A program made the position numbers and the translations under genes. 64,000 bases of DNA from Endozoicomonas sp965199185 (GTDB lineage: Bacteria; Pseudomonadota; Gammaproteobacteria; Pseudomonadales; Endozoicomonadaceae), in the NCBI GenBank assembly GCA_965199185.1, contig CBDAQW010000037.1, forward strand, positions 62,001 to 126,000, in the 5' to 3' direction. A model generated the notes under the pieces. The model made no database searches, had not been told where the DNA came from, and worked only from the letters and a program-made list of their open reading frames with translations. Positions 18,662 through 28,496 of this stretch are shown here, in pieces. Position 1 is the first letter of the stretch. Every line of letters begins with the position of its first letter.

Positions 18662-21600
18662 TTATAAGGCGCTTTCCTGTATTAGCCCGGTATAAGGTGC
18701 CTGATAATTCAAAATATTTTGTCGTATACGTGCTTCTTCTGTAGCCATGTTTGTGGGGCTAGGGTGCAATATGGAGTCAATGTCTTGAATATGTTCAGCT
18801 TCAGGTGGTAGAGGCAGTATTTCCTCCTTTTCTGTTTCATCAACAGGCATTCCATCCTCCTGCTGAATTTGCCTTAGAGCAAACCAGTGACTTTGAACGG
18901 CCCCCTGTAAAAAGCTGATAATACGAACATCAGAAGGCCAACTCATGCCTCTGAGCTGCTCTAAAGTGTATCGTTCAATCGACCCGTCAGTAGCGAAGTG
19001 TAAAGCAATATTATCTCTATCATCGAACTCGTAATTGGCAAGGATCAGCAATATAGGATGATCCATTTTTCTTGCAATATGCACAAACAGGGCTTCTCCT
19101 CCCCAGCCCATTGGCTCCGATGGGTTCAGATTATTATCACGAGTAATACCTGATACATAATTTGTAAGTGATTCGGATGTGTATACAAATCTAATACCTT
19201 CACTCCATTGATGGAGTTCTTCGCCCATCTCTGGGGTTGGTGTAGCAAGAATACTAAGCAAAATATTAATAAGATATTGACCTTCACCGGCAGCTGAATC
19301 TGCTGATCCTAACCTGGCAAGACTATGAAAAATAGTATTACCGCTAGCTGGGATCAGTGTCTCCAGACCTAGAGTATTAAGTCGACCAACAGGGTCAAGA
19401 TTCCTTTCTGCCTCCTGTCTAACCGAGGTATGAATAAGGTAGAACTGATCTAATAGCGCATCATGTAAAGATTTCTGAGTCTCATTAGCAATCAAATCAA
19501 GGATAGACAGGTCATCGATTTGTTCTGCCCCGAGCCCGATTTGAAGCAATGAATCGTCATCTGAATTCAACGATGGTGGTCGATCTTCAATCGTATTCAA
19601 GACTCTCTGTAAAGGAAACCAAAAGCCAATCCCTGTATCGCTATAATCTTTTATAAAACCAATGAGCAGAGTGTCGTCTTCTGCTTCTAAATATTGTTTT
19701 AATGTCTCAATATTTAACTCCTCAAAATAGCCATCTGGTTTAATAATAACCGCCAGATTAATGTTATCTAAAAGTTCAGCATTCGCTGTTATCAGAATTA
19801 TGATTGAACGTTTGACAAGCGAACTCATCGCTTTAATTAGAGGTGATCCTCCCCATCCTTGTTGTGGATTAAATTTAAAATATGGTTCATCAGAAATCTT
19901 ATAGAATAACTTTTCTGAAAACTCTTTGTCATCTCGAGGATTTTCAATTTCCACATCCAGAACTGAATGGTAGGCATCTGAAAGCTCGTCATCGTTGGTG
20001 ACGCAATACTCCATCAGAGCCTTAACCATTTCTTGAAATGAAAGGTTTGTATTTTCATCATTAATTAAAGACAGAGTCGCAGAAAATAAATCACTGTTCA
20101 CACCAGGCAACATCTTTAATCCTAGCCTTTCCAGGACACCATAAGGATCCACTACAATACTAGATTCATCTATACCAACCATGACCATAGATGATTTAGC
20201 TAGCTGGTAAAGCACTGCAGACTTCAATGATTGATTCTTATACTCCCCTGCATTCTCATAAATAGACACAGAAAAATCCTTGATCTTTTGTAACAGCATT
20301 TCTCTCTCACGTTCTACTACAACAGATACCTGTTTAACCCGTCCATCTAAATTATGATCAAGTGCTTTCAATTCTTTCTTCCAGACTACAAGAGATCGCG
20401 CTAGTATTTTTTCTAACTTATCTTGCAAGAAATACATTTTATTATAAGAGTTTCTATTATCTGAAAATGTAAATTTCTGAATATTTTCACGAGAGGTGTT
20501 AAAATTGTAGACCTTAGCTGAAACCTTGAAGTTACAGAAAAACAAATTAAACAAGTGCTTTCTTTTCTCAGGAGAAACAAGACTATTGCCAGAAAATATA
20601 GAATCAAAAAGTAGGTCGATATTATCTTCATTTGATTGCACGATACTAATTACGGCTAACAAAAGGCCACTGTCCGAGCTTACTGCGCTATAAAGCAAAG
20701 TCTCAAACAATCGGATAAGTGACTTTTCATCAAACTGAGATATCATAGCCAAGTTCTTCAAATCATCTTTCATATTTTCCTTTAAGATAATCCACTCCGG
20801 AGCCTCAATTAAAAATTGATAATAGCGATCAAAAAAAGCATCTCTATGATTATTAAACAATAGTTGGGCAGGCGTTATATTTATCAGGCTGAATTCCATG
20901 GCAAGCTCTGGTTCGATACTGTATAACAACGTCCATAGTCGAATATGCAATTTAGATAATTGACGTAAAAAACTTTCGATTAGTAAAGGCTCTTTTATTT
21001 GCTTTTTTCGGCTGCCTTTTTTAATTACCCTTTTATCACTCGACAATAAAGCGTTGACTTTGTCGCTGACTGCCTTAATAAATATCTTTAAAGCATTTTT
21101 AAAATCATCAGAACGCTTTATGTCATCTTTTAAATCATTCATATTCGTAATTAATTGATTGGCATCTTCATAAGAAAAATCTTCAGTAGCAATGCTAAGC
21201 GTTTTTGTAATATGCAGAATATTCTTTCGTAAAGCTTTTAGTTTTAATTGATCATAATTAACAGGTTTATTAATGGGGTTCTCGTATTCAACGGCCATAT
21301 CAGAAGCATTAACTGAACCGTCTTCAATTCTTCTTACCAGATCAGATAATCTTTCATTTGATTGGCTTCTAACCTTGACACTTTTACGCCTATACTTTTT
21401 CTTATGTGCTTCCTCTTTTTTTGGAGGAAATAAAATAGTCGCTGGTTGATCATTTACAGCTAACTCCTCATGATTTTGATTATATTCACTCGCATCTGTT
21501 TGGGTAGAGGAGGATTTCGTTGATGGTTTTTTTCTCAAAATCGTCAACTGATCATCTCTTGCTTGTAGTTCACTGTAAAGTTGTTCAATTTGAGATTCCA

Positions 21601-22876
21601 TATTTTCTTTTTCATTTTGATGGCTCATTTTCTCTGTAGTTTTTTCTTCTTCAATAGTTTCTATATACTCGCTTAATGTACAACTTTTAAGCCTGGCATC
21701 ATCTAATTCTTTTTCTTTTCGCTGAAGTTTTTCAAGAAGCGAGTGCTTTTCTGATTTATGCTGAACAACCTGACTTTCTAACCTTCTCTTTAAATCATAA
21801 TTAATGGCTTTGACTTTTTTTAGCGATTCAAGGGATGAATCATAATTAATCTTTGATTCCTTTTCTTTGCTAGCAAAGTCAGACGATAAACTCTTAGTTT
21901 GCTGGGTTAACTCTTTAACTTTATCTTCCAGGTTTTCAATATTTACATTAAGATTTTTTTCACTATTGCGAGATTCGATTAACTGTTCTTTCAAATTATG
22001 GTAATTGGATTTAGTTTTGTTAAGACTTGTGCGTAGGGCTTCATTTTCTCGTTCAACATCGGCAAGCTTCTTCTCCAAAGTTTCCAGAGTTATATTTTCT
22101 TGTTCAGCAGTCTTATTACTTTCACTTAATACCTGCTTCTCTTTTTCAACATCAACCACTTGGGATTGTAATTCTTCAAGCCTCTTAATTAATTCCTGAC
22201 TTTCTCTCATGAGTTTTTTATTTTTTTCCTCTTGCTCATCCGAGTTTCTCTGAGGCGTAGCCACAGGAGCGTTAGTCACAACCGGTTGCTGCGGTAACAC
22301 TAAAGGAGGTGGCATTGAAACTGAAGGATGGAAAGTAGGTGTTTGAGCCTGCGGAGGAAGTACTCGAACTGGTCTTTCTGGAAGGATTTGTGAGCCTGTT
22401 GGAATGGGTGGAGCGTATGTTGGGTAAGAGAGTCTGGTAGGGAAAAGAGTATGCTGAGCTGCTGGTACGAGAGGCATAGTACTATGAAGAGTATCATTCA
22501 TAATTGCCTGGGGCTGAGGAGCGCAGTTCGCTGGCGGTTGCTGTGGACAGGATGGTGCAACTGGATTATTGGTCATCATCCCCCAGCCATTTACGTCCGT
22601 AATAAAATATTCACTGTCAATGCCAGATATCTCTACAATTATTTTTATAAAACCCTTGTCGTCTATTATTGAGGCGTAATTTGCTCCATCTGAGCTGATC
22701 ATGAAACTGCCATTCGGCATTTTCACAATTACAGCATTCGGAGGTATTGCAATACCCACGTTATTAAACGTGAATCCAGCTACTTGCAAGTACTCAAAAT
22801 TATACCCTGCATTTACATGAAATGAGAAAGCGATCAGCAGCAGGCTACAGCATTGTCTTAGTGTCATTATTTTCAA
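18662..22876 (-). CDS. Giant exported coiled-coil protein with tandem degenerate OTU-like domains
   Basis: The 1404-aa protein has a signal peptide (residues 1-23), a small N-domain, a Pro/Gln-rich stretch (about 105-215), a long coiled coil (about 215-460), a Lys-rich linker, a helical middle, then two homologous segments near 910-1095 and 1165-1335. Both segments share 'DPxGxLxxLGLxxL', a 'GWGGxxL' block, 'PI/IIxILxAN', 'DG' and a closing 'WFxLxR', the order seen in OTU cysteine proteases. The catalytic Cys of 'DGNCLF' is absent in both ('VNSDLFSA', 'SGNTIFHS'). The closing His is kept only in the second (SHWFAL; first FWFPL). A dead OTU fold is inference. The middle is AT-rich compared with neighbours. 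Confidence 0.75.
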   Translation of the reverse strand: MKIMTLRQCCSLLLIAFSFHVNAGYNFEYLQVAGFTFNNVGIAIPPNAVIVKMPNGSFMISSDGANYASIIDDKGFIKIIVEISGIDSEYFITDVNGWGMMTNNPVAPSCPQQPPANCAPQPQAIMNDTLHSTMPLVPAAQHTLFPTRLSYPTYAPPIPTGSQILPERPVRVLPPQAQTPTFHPSVSMPPPLVLPQQPVVTNAPVATPQRNSDEQEEKNKKLMRESQELIKRLEELQSQVVDVEKEKQVLSESNKTAEQENITLETLEKKLADVERENEALRTSLNKTKSNYHNLKEQLIESRNSEKNLNVNIENLEDKVKELTQQTKSLSSDFASKEKESKINYDSSLESLKKVKAINYDLKRRLESQVVQHKSEKHSLLEKLQRKEKELDDARLKSCTLSEYIETIEEEKTTEKMSHQNEKENMESQIEQLYSELQARDDQLTILRKKPSTKSSSTQTDASEYNQNHEELAVNDQPATILFPPKKEEAHKKKYRRKSVKVRSQSNERLSDLVRRIEDGSVNASDMAVEYENPINKPVNYDQLKLKALRKNILHITKTLSIATEDFSYEDANQLITNMNDLKDDIKRSDDFKNALKIFIKAVSDKVNALLSSDKRVIKKGSRKKQIKEPLLIESFLRQLSKLHIRLWTLLYSIEPELAMEFSLINITPAQLLFNNHRDAFFDRYYQFLIEAPEWIILKENMKDDLKNLAMISQFDEKSLIRLFETLLYSAVSSDSGLLLAVISIVQSNEDNIDLLFDSIFSGNSLVSPEKRKHLFNLFFCNFKVSAKVYNFNTSRENIQKFTFSDNRNSYNKMYFLQDKLEKILARSLVVWKKELKALDHNLDGRVKQVSVVVEREREMLLQKIKDFSVSIYENAGEYKNQSLKSAVLYQLAKSSMVMVGIDESSIVVDPYGVLERLGLKMLPGVNSDLFSATLSLINDENTNLSFQEMVKALMEYCVTNDDELSDAYHSVLDVEIENPRDDKEFSEKLFYKISDEPYFKFNPQQGWGGSPLIKAMSSLVKRSIIILITANAELLDNINLAVIIKPDGYFEELNIETLKQYLEAEDDTLLIGFIKDYSDTGIGFWFPLQRVLNTIEDRPPSLNSDDDSLLQIGLGAEQIDDLSILDLIANETQKSLHDALLDQFYLIHTSVRQEAERNLDPVGRLNTLGLETLIPASGNTIFHSLARLGSADSAAGEGQYLINILLSILATPTPEMGEELHQWSEGIRFVYTSESLTNYVSGITRDNNLNPSEPMGWGGEALFVHIARKMDHPILLILANYEFDDRDNIALHFATDGSIERYTLEQLRGMSWPSDVRIISFLQGAVQSHWFALRQIQQEDGMPVDETEKEEILPLPPEAEHIQDIDSILHPSPTNMATEEARIRQNILNYQAPYTGLIQESAL

Positions 22877-23192
22877 AACAATAATTGGAGTAGGATAGAT
22901 TTTTGAGTTCTTTAATATAGACTATGTTTCTCTTTGAAGGATCAAAAATAAATTAATTAACCAATATCATCAGATTTTTTGTTAGACATTGGTGCAGATT
23001 GATTTATGCGGATAATGTACACGTATCATAGAGAAATACAGTATTTACCTAATATTGAGAAGAATGCCAATCAACAAAATATTATTCAATATTTGTACGA
23101 CACGATAAGATTAGATATAAACAAAAGTCACAAAAATAATCACAGCCTAAAACCATGATTGGTAAAAAACACTAAGGGTAGTGGCATAGATA

Positions 23193-23452
23193 AACTTACC
23201 GGATTATTGTGAGCGCTTTTTTGAAAAACTCCGCCCCCACCTCCCCGTTGTTATGAATATCGAAATACCTGATGAATGTAGGCACCTCATCAAGTTAGCG
23301 GCAACGAAACTCAAAGGACATGAGCGCAGAGTCTTCATGGCAGAGGTTGCTGAACACTCTGCTATGGAAGTGCCCGACTAACCGAAACGGAGTTTGGTGT
23401 TGGTCGAAAAACTGCGGAGTTTTTCAAGATAGTTGTCTTAAAAATCAGCTAA
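23193..23452 (+). pseudogene. Decayed transposase N-terminus, ISAzo13-like
   Basis: Conceptual translation gives 'YCERFFEKLRPHLPVVMN', then 'IPDECRHLIKLAATKLKGHE' and 'RRVFMAEVAEH'. After a frameshift near 23380 it continues as 'LTETEFGVGRKTAEFF'. The 'KLKGxxRRxFMAEV...ExEFGxGRxT' pattern is that of ISAzo13-family transposase N-termini, recalled from memory. Weak in-frame similarity continues to about 23580 ('SQTKTDPNGLD'). Confidence 0.55.
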
Positions 23453-23578
23453 TTCCTTACCTGACATGAAGCCAAACCAAAACTGATCCCAACGGCCTTG
23501 ACTCTGGATTAGAGGCCTGGTTTCGAGAAAAATGTCTGCACCCGCCGATTTCCACCTCATTCCTGAACCGCATAACCG

Positions 23579-23764
23579 CTATTTCACCAGTGTCTTACAA
23601 GCCTGCTCCAGGTATCGCCAGTTTTCCGTAGCTCCATCGGCTATGCCAACATATGTTGGTAGCGACATTTGAGATCTGCTATCTACTCGTCCAGCTTGTT
23701 TATAAAGGTCTGTTTGCCATATTCGGGCGAGCTGGCGGTATAGATTGTGTGAGTCTGTCGCCAT
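23579..23764 (-). pseudogene. Fragment of a second DDE-type transposase
   Basis: A 61-codon minus-strand frame encodes 'LPTYVGIADGATENWRYLEQ', which resembles the catalytic-core segment 'xYVGLADGAxDNWxFL' of ISKra4/ISNCY-type transposases. No matching N- or C-terminal parts are present, so this is a relic. Its orientation is opposite to the neighbouring ISAzo13-like fragment, indicating at least two past insertions. Confidence 0.45.
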
Positions 23765-23908
23765 CAGCAGAATGAAGGCTTAAGGTTCCGCACATGGCTT
23801 CTCGCCAGCCTGCACGCTTAATTATTTCCCAGCATTTAACAAAACTGTCATTTTGAATTCTTAGGATGTGTCCTGTTTATTCATAAAAACAGAAATGGAT
23901 GACTAAAA

Positions 23909-25213
23909 ATGGACATCAGAAAATTAATAGTTTGTGCAGGCTTGAGTGTTTCTTCGCTTGCAACTTCCATTGCACAGGGTGCAACGGAGTTAACCTTATG
24001 GCACGCCATGGGTGGGCGAAATGGCGAAGTGGTTGAAATGATTGTTGATCGTTTTAACCAGAGCCAGAATGATTACAAACTGACGGCAGTCAATAAAGGC
24101 GGTTACGAAGACACCATGACTGCCGGTATCGCAGCCTTCCGTGCGAAAAAAGCCCCCCATATCATTCAGGTGTTTGATGCAGGTGCAGCAACGATCATCA
24201 ATGCTAAAGGTGCCGTGTATCCGGTCCAGAATTTGCTGGAAGACAATGGCATTGCGTTTGACAGCAATGATTACATCCCCGGTGTCCGACATTTTTATGC
24301 CGATTCCGCTGGCAAGATGATTGGCATGCCGTTCAACAGCTCTACACCACTGTTGTATTTCAATAAAGAAGCACTGGCCAAAGCCGGTGTTACCCCACCA
24401 AAAACCTGGGAAGAATTTGAACAGATTGCCCCTAAACTGAAAGCTGCTGGCTATACGGCGCTGGCTCAATCCCACAGCCCATGGATTTTCTCCGAGAACT
24501 TCCACTCTCGCCACAACCTGCCAATGGCTACGGGAAACAACGGTTACGACAGCACCGACGTAAAAATCCTCTACAACAACGATGCTTTGAAGATGCACTG
24601 GGGCAAAGTCAAAGACTGGATGGATGATGGTCTCTATGGCTACTACGGCAGAGCCTGGGGTGATAATCAGGATGCCTTTACCAAAGGTAAAGTTGCCATG
24701 TGGCTGGGTTCGTCCGGTTCCTTCGGTAATCTAAAGAAGACAGCTGACTTCGAATTTGGCACAACCTATCTGCCCTACTGGAGCAGCCTGATCGATGAGC
24801 CTAAAAGTACCTTTATTGGTGGCGCTGCTCTGTTCAGTTTTACCGGGCACGATGCGGATGAATATAAAGGCATTGCCGAGTTCTATAAATTCCTGACCGA
24901 AGCTGAAACCCAGCTGCTGTGGCACAAAGAAACCGGTTATGTGGCCATTACCAATGACGCTTATACACTGGCGAAAGAGAGTGGCTATTATCAGGAAGCG
25001 CCCGATGCCGAGATTGGCATGCTGCAATTGAGCCTTGATGGTGGTGAGTGGACCAAAGGGTATCGGCTGGGTTACTACGTGCAGATTCGGGAAAGCCTTT
25101 ATAAGAACTATGAAAAGATTCTTTCCGGACAAACCAGCGTAGACGACGCGTTTAATTCCATTGAACGTGAATCCAACAAATTGTTGTCCCGTTTTAACGA
25201 CACTTACAACTAA
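23909..25213 (+). CDS. ugpB: sn-Glycerol-3-phosphate ABC transporter, binding protein
   Basis: UgpB captures glycerol-3-phosphate and glycerophosphodiesters in the periplasm for UgpAEC. The 434-aa protein has a signal peptide ending 'SIAQGA' and the UgpB signatures 'ELTLWHAMGGRNGEVVE', 'KAPHIIQVFDAGAATII', 'NSSTPLLYFNKEALAKAG' and 'FIGGAALF'. It heads a complete ugpBAEC cluster. One Pho-box-like half-site (CTGTCAT, 23845-23851) lies upstream, without a good second half. A hairpin after the stop probably keeps downstream expression below that of the binding protein. Confidence 0.95.
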   Translation: MDIRKLIVCAGLSVSSLATSIAQGATELTLWHAMGGRNGEVVEMIVDRFNQSQNDYKLTAVNKGGYEDTMTAGIAAFRAKKAPHIIQVFDAGAATIINAKGAVYPVQNLLEDNGIAFDSNDYIPGVRHFYADSAGKMIGMPFNSSTPLLYFNKEALAKAGVTPPKTWEEFEQIAPKLKAAGYTALAQSHSPWIFSENFHSRHNLPMATGNNGYDSTDVKILYNNDALKMHWGKVKDWMDDGLYGYYGRAWGDNQDAFTKGKVAMWLGSSGSFGNLKKTADFEFGTTYLPYWSSLIDEPKSTFIGGAALFSFTGHDADEYKGIAEFYKFLTEAETQLLWHKETGYVAITNDAYTLAKESGYYQEAPDAEIGMLQLSLDGGEWTKGYRLGYYVQIRESLYKNYEKILSGQTSVDDAFNSIERESNKLLSRFNDTYN

Positions 25214-25232
25214 ATCATTACGCTTTAGTTCG

Positions 25233-25267
25233 AGCACCGCTACCACTAATGGTTGCGGTGCTGCCTT
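25233..25267 (+). terminator. Hairpin attenuator between ugpB and ugpA
   Basis: AGCACCGC (25233-25240) pairs with GCGGTGCT (25255-25262); CCA/TGG extends the stem inside, and GCCTTTTGT follows. This partial terminator lets a minority of transcripts reach ugpAEC, a usual design in binding-protein operons. An ATG at 25249 in the ugpA frame lies inside the hairpin. Confidence 0.65.
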
Positions 25268-25299
25268 TTGTAAGCATACATTTCGGGTTAACAATCGTT

Positions 25300-26178
25300 G
25301 TGCAAAAAAATCAATTTCAACACAGTGCGCTGCCGTATTTATTAATATTGCCTCAGGTGCTTATTATCCTGGTGTTTTTCCTATGGCCATCGGGGCAGGC
25401 GATTCAGCAATCGTTTTATATGGAGGATGCTTTCGGCCTCTCCAGTGAATTTGTTGGCTTTAGGAACTTTACCGATATTCTGGAAGACCCGGAGTATGTC
25501 GGTACGATTTTATTCACACTGTTTTTTTCAGCGCTGGTGACTTTTTTCTCTTTGTCAGTGGCGTTATTGCTGGCTGTGCAGGTGAACGAAGTATTGACCG
25601 GCGCTGGCGTTTATAAAACCTTTCTGATGTGGGCCTATGCCATTGCACCGCCAGCAGCAGGCTTGATAGGCAGTTTATTATTCAGCCCACTCATGGGTGA
25701 TTTGTATAACGGCATGAACGCACTTGGGTTTGATTTTAATCATACCCGGGATGGTGGTGATGCGATTTTCGTCGTCGTGTTAATTTCTGTGTGGAAGCAG
25801 CTCAGTATCAACTTTATTTTCTTTCTATCCGGACTGCAGGGAATTCCCGGTTCTGTTCAGGAAGCGGCACGCATTGATTGCCCTAGCTCTATTAAACGAT
25901 TCTGGACGATTACTTTTCCATTGCTGGCACCCACGACGTTTTTTCTGTTAGTGATCAATACAACATACGCTTTCTTCGAAACCTTCGGCGTTATTGATTT
26001 AACTACCCGTGGTGGCCCGGCAGCCTCAACAACGACACTGGTATACAAAATTTATCAGGATGGTTTCCTTGGGGCTGATTTAGGAGGCAGTGCAGCACAG
26101 TCGGTCATTCTCATGCTGTTTGTTATTGCCCTGACCGTTATCCAATTCCGGTATGTGGATAAAAAGGTGCACTACTGA
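25300..26178 (+). CDS. ugpA: sn-Glycerol-3-phosphate ABC transporter, permease UgpA
   Basis: This is one of two inner-membrane channel subunits. From GTG 25300 the protein is 292 aa, close to E. coli UgpA (295). The frame also opens at ATG 25249, but that codon is buried in a strong hairpin and would add 17 unusual residues. It starts 'SALPYLLILPQVLIILVFFL' with six predicted membrane segments and the permease EAA loop 'QEAARIDCPSSIKRFWTITF'. The stop overlaps the ugpE start by one base. Confidence 0.92.
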   Translation: MQKNQFQHSALPYLLILPQVLIILVFFLWPSGQAIQQSFYMEDAFGLSSEFVGFRNFTDILEDPEYVGTILFTLFFSALVTFFSLSVALLLAVQVNEVLTGAGVYKTFLMWAYAIAPPAAGLIGSLLFSPLMGDLYNGMNALGFDFNHTRDGGDAIFVVVLISVWKQLSINFIFFLSGLQGIPGSVQEAARIDCPSSIKRFWTITFPLLAPTTFFLLVINTTYAFFETFGVIDLTTRGGPAASTTTLVYKIYQDGFLGADLGGSAAQSVILMLFVIALTVIQFRYVDKKVHY

Positions 26179-27026
26179 TGAATAAATCATGGACTCACAC
26201 CGTTATACGTCACGGTATTTTAATCTTGGGCACTCTGATCATGGTGTTGCCTTTATGGATTGCCCTGATGTCATCTACCCATGCCCCGGAAACCCTATTT
26301 AAGGAGGGTTTGCAGTTTCTCCCCGGTGGCTATGGTTGGGAAACCTACAAAGCCATTCTCGGTGGCAACGATGATTTATCAACACCCGCCTGGCGTATGT
26401 TGCTGAACAGCCTTGCCTTGGGTTTGGGGTTTGCCGTTGGCAAGATCGTGATTTCAACCATTGCCGCTTACGCTCTGGTGTATTTCCGGTTCCCTCTGGC
26501 AACGCCATTGTTCTGGATGATATTTGCCACACTGCTACTGCCACTGGAGGTCAGGATTATTCCCTCCTATGAAGTGGTTGCCCAACTGGAATTGCTCAAT
26601 AGTTATACCGGTTTGATTGTTCCGTTGATTGCCTCGGCTACGGGAACCTTCTTTTTCCGGCAGTTTTATCGATCTGTCCCTGGCGAATTGGTGGAAGCCG
26701 CCCGCATGGATGGTGCTGGCCCCATACGATTCTTCATCGATATTCTCCTACCTTTGTCGTCCACTATGTTGGCAGCCATTTTCATTATTATGTTTGTGGT
26801 TGGCTGGAACCAATATCTATGGCCCCTTCTGATGACAACAGATACCGATTACTACACGGTGGTGATTGGTATACGACAGATGTTTCAAACCATTAATGAA
26901 GGTGGTGATTTACCACAATTTAATGTTGCTTTTGGCTTAACCATTCTGGCGACAATTCCCCCGGTGCTGGTGGTCGTGATCTTCCAGCGAATGTTCATCA
27001 AGGGGTTGGTGGAAACCGAGAAATAA
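26178..27026 (+). CDS. ugpE: sn-Glycerol-3-phosphate ABC transporter, permease UgpE
   Basis: This is the second channel subunit, 282 aa (E. coli 281). Six membrane segments are visible, starting 'GILILGTLIMVLPLWIALM', with the EAA motif 'ELVEAARMDGAGPIRFFIDI' that docks on the ATPase UgpC. 'WNQYLWPLLMT' is typical of this family. The start overlaps the ugpA stop (TGATG), implying coupled translation and equal subunit dosage. ugpC follows after 12 bp. Confidence 0.94.
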   Translation: MNKSWTHTVIRHGILILGTLIMVLPLWIALMSSTHAPETLFKEGLQFLPGGYGWETYKAILGGNDDLSTPAWRMLLNSLALGLGFAVGKIVISTIAAYALVYFRFPLATPLFWMIFATLLLPLEVRIIPSYEVVAQLELLNSYTGLIVPLIASATGTFFFRQFYRSVPGELVEAARMDGAGPIRFFIDILLPLSSTMLAAIFIIMFVVGWNQYLWPLLMTTDTDYYTVVIGIRQMFQTINEGGDLPQFNVAFGLTILATIPPVLVVVIFQRMFIKGLVETEK

Positions 27027-27038
27027 AAGGACAAAAAC

Positions 27039-28139
27039 ATGTCTCGAGTAGCGATTGATGGTCTTGGAAAGACCTATGCCAACGGTGTTGAAGCCGTAAA
27101 AAACATCAGCATCGACATTGCTGATGGAGAACTGGTTGTTGTTGTTGGCCCTTCAGGTTGCGGTAAGTCAACGTTCCTACGAATGATTGCCGGGTTGGAA
27201 TCCATTACTCATGGAGACTTATTGATTAACAACCAAAGGGTCAACAATCTGGAACCCGCACTCCGGGATATAGCCATGGTGTTTCAAAACTATGCGCTGT
27301 ATCCCCACATGACGGTGTATAACAACATGGCTTACGGTTTAAAAAATCGGAAGGTCGGTCAGTCTGACATTGATCAAAGAGTGAAAGAGGCGGCGGAAAC
27401 CCTCGAGCTGTCAGAACTATTGGATCGAAAACCAAGTCAGCTCTCAGGCGGACAACGCCAACGGGTGGCGATGGGTCGTGCAATCGTGCGTAAGCCGGAA
27501 GTCTTTCTTTTTGATGAGCCTTTATCCAATCTGGATGCAAGGCTGAGAGGGCAAATGCGACTGGAAATCAAACAACTCCAGCGTCGTTTGAAAACAACCG
27601 CTATCTATGTCACCCACGATCAGGTGGAAGCGATGACACTGGCTGACCGACTGATTGTGATGAACAACGGTGTGCCCGAACAAATCGGCACGCCAGACGA
27701 GTTATATAATAAGCCATCGTCGCTTTTTGTAGCGGGCTTTCTGGGTTCTCCATCCATTAATTTGATTAAAGCAACACAGTTGGAAGAAGGCGTTGCCTTG
27801 AGTAATGGTGACTTTGCATCGTTGCCTGGTACTCTGCAAAGCCATTCCGCGATTTTGGGTGTTCGTGCAGAAGATCTGCACCCTTGCGCTGAAGAAGATG
27901 CAGACCTGCTGATCTCGGTTGAATTGATTGAACGGCTGGGTTCCGAGCTGCTAGCCGTTGGTGTGGTCAAAGGCTCCAATGAAAAAATCAGTGTACGGCT
28001 GGATAAATCGGCACAGGTTCGAGAAGGTATTGAGTTGCCGCTGGCTATGGACAGAAACCATTTGCACTGGTTTGACACGGAAACAGGCCTTCGCATAGAC
28101 GACTGTTACCGTGAAGTGCTTCAAGAAGTGGCTTGTTAA
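27039..28139 (+). CDS. ugpC: sn-Glycerol-3-phosphate ABC transporter, ATPase UgpC
   Basis: This MalK-type ATPase powers glycerol-3-phosphate uptake. The 366-aa protein has Walker A 'VGPSGCGKSTFLRM', Q-loop 'MVFQNYALYPH', signature 'QLSGGQRQRVAMGRAIVR', Walker B 'VFLFDEPLSNLDA', H-loop 'YVTHDQVEA', and a C-terminal regulatory TOBE/MOI region (about 240-360) of the kind that lets such ATPases sense other regulators. It is the last gene of the operon. AAAAGGA supports the start. Confidence 0.95.
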   Translation: MSRVAIDGLGKTYANGVEAVKNISIDIADGELVVVVGPSGCGKSTFLRMIAGLESITHGDLLINNQRVNNLEPALRDIAMVFQNYALYPHMTVYNNMAYGLKNRKVGQSDIDQRVKEAAETLELSELLDRKPSQLSGGQRQRVAMGRAIVRKPEVFLFDEPLSNLDARLRGQMRLEIKQLQRRLKTTAIYVTHDQVEAMTLADRLIVMNNGVPEQIGTPDELYNKPSSLFVAGFLGSPSINLIKATQLEEGVALSNGDFASLPGTLQSHSAILGVRAEDLHPCAEEDADLLISVELIERLGSELLAVGVVKGSNEKISVRLDKSAQVREGIELPLAMDRNHLHWFDTETGLRIDDCYREVLQEVAC

Positions 28140-28496
28140 ATGGGGCTAGGAACTCGGCACTCAAGAACTACTGAACTACGCAATACTTTTCCTATATGTG
28201 TGTAAGTCCAATTCTTTCGTTGCTGGATAGGTTGTATGAGAAGGGGTTGAAGCGAGGAAAGTCCCAATAGACGACGATTGAACCTTATATTTTGCACAAT
28301 CCAGAACTCAAAAAGAGGGACATTACAAGTGTACCAAAACTGGTAAGTTTTTAATTGTCAATACCCTTAATATAAGAAATTTTCAAACAAAGTGTTTATA
28401 TCTTGTCTAATCTGACTGCGCAGGTAATAAACGAGATAACAGGTTAAGTGAGTAGCCTTAACGTGCAAGCGCACCCATGAAGCTGTCCGAGAAAGT
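28140..28496. other. AT-rich leader region before the 1328-aa gene
   Basis: No gene or clear terminator is seen in this 357 bp between ugpC and the next gene. Composition shifts to AT-rich after about 28320. The last 150 bp probably hold the promoter of the giant gene, but I could not place convincing -35/-10 boxes with correct spacing. Confidence 0.5.

Larger units (their letters stand above)
22877..23908. other. Gene-poor, AT-rich stretch with transposase debris
   Basis: There is no intact gene in this 1032-bp gap. The first 300 bp are AT-rich and featureless and probably contain the promoter of the giant minus-strand gene. From 23193 on there are at least two decayed transposase fragments on opposite strands (listed separately). 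The last 100 bp lead into ugpB. Confidence 0.6.

Noticed and set aside
23845..23862. Pho box upstream of ugpB
   Set aside because: One CTGTCAT half-site is present but the second half at the required 4-bp spacing (AATTCTT) does not match, so PhoB control is not supported by sequence alone.
23996..24598. 200-aa minus-strand open frame inside ugpB
   Set aside because: It is the antisense of a well-supported gene with strong codon bias and has no ribosome site; a shadow frame.
24731..25294. 187-aa minus-strand frame over ugpB and the ugpB-ugpA hairpin
   Set aside because: Antisense shadow of ugpB without a start signal of its own.
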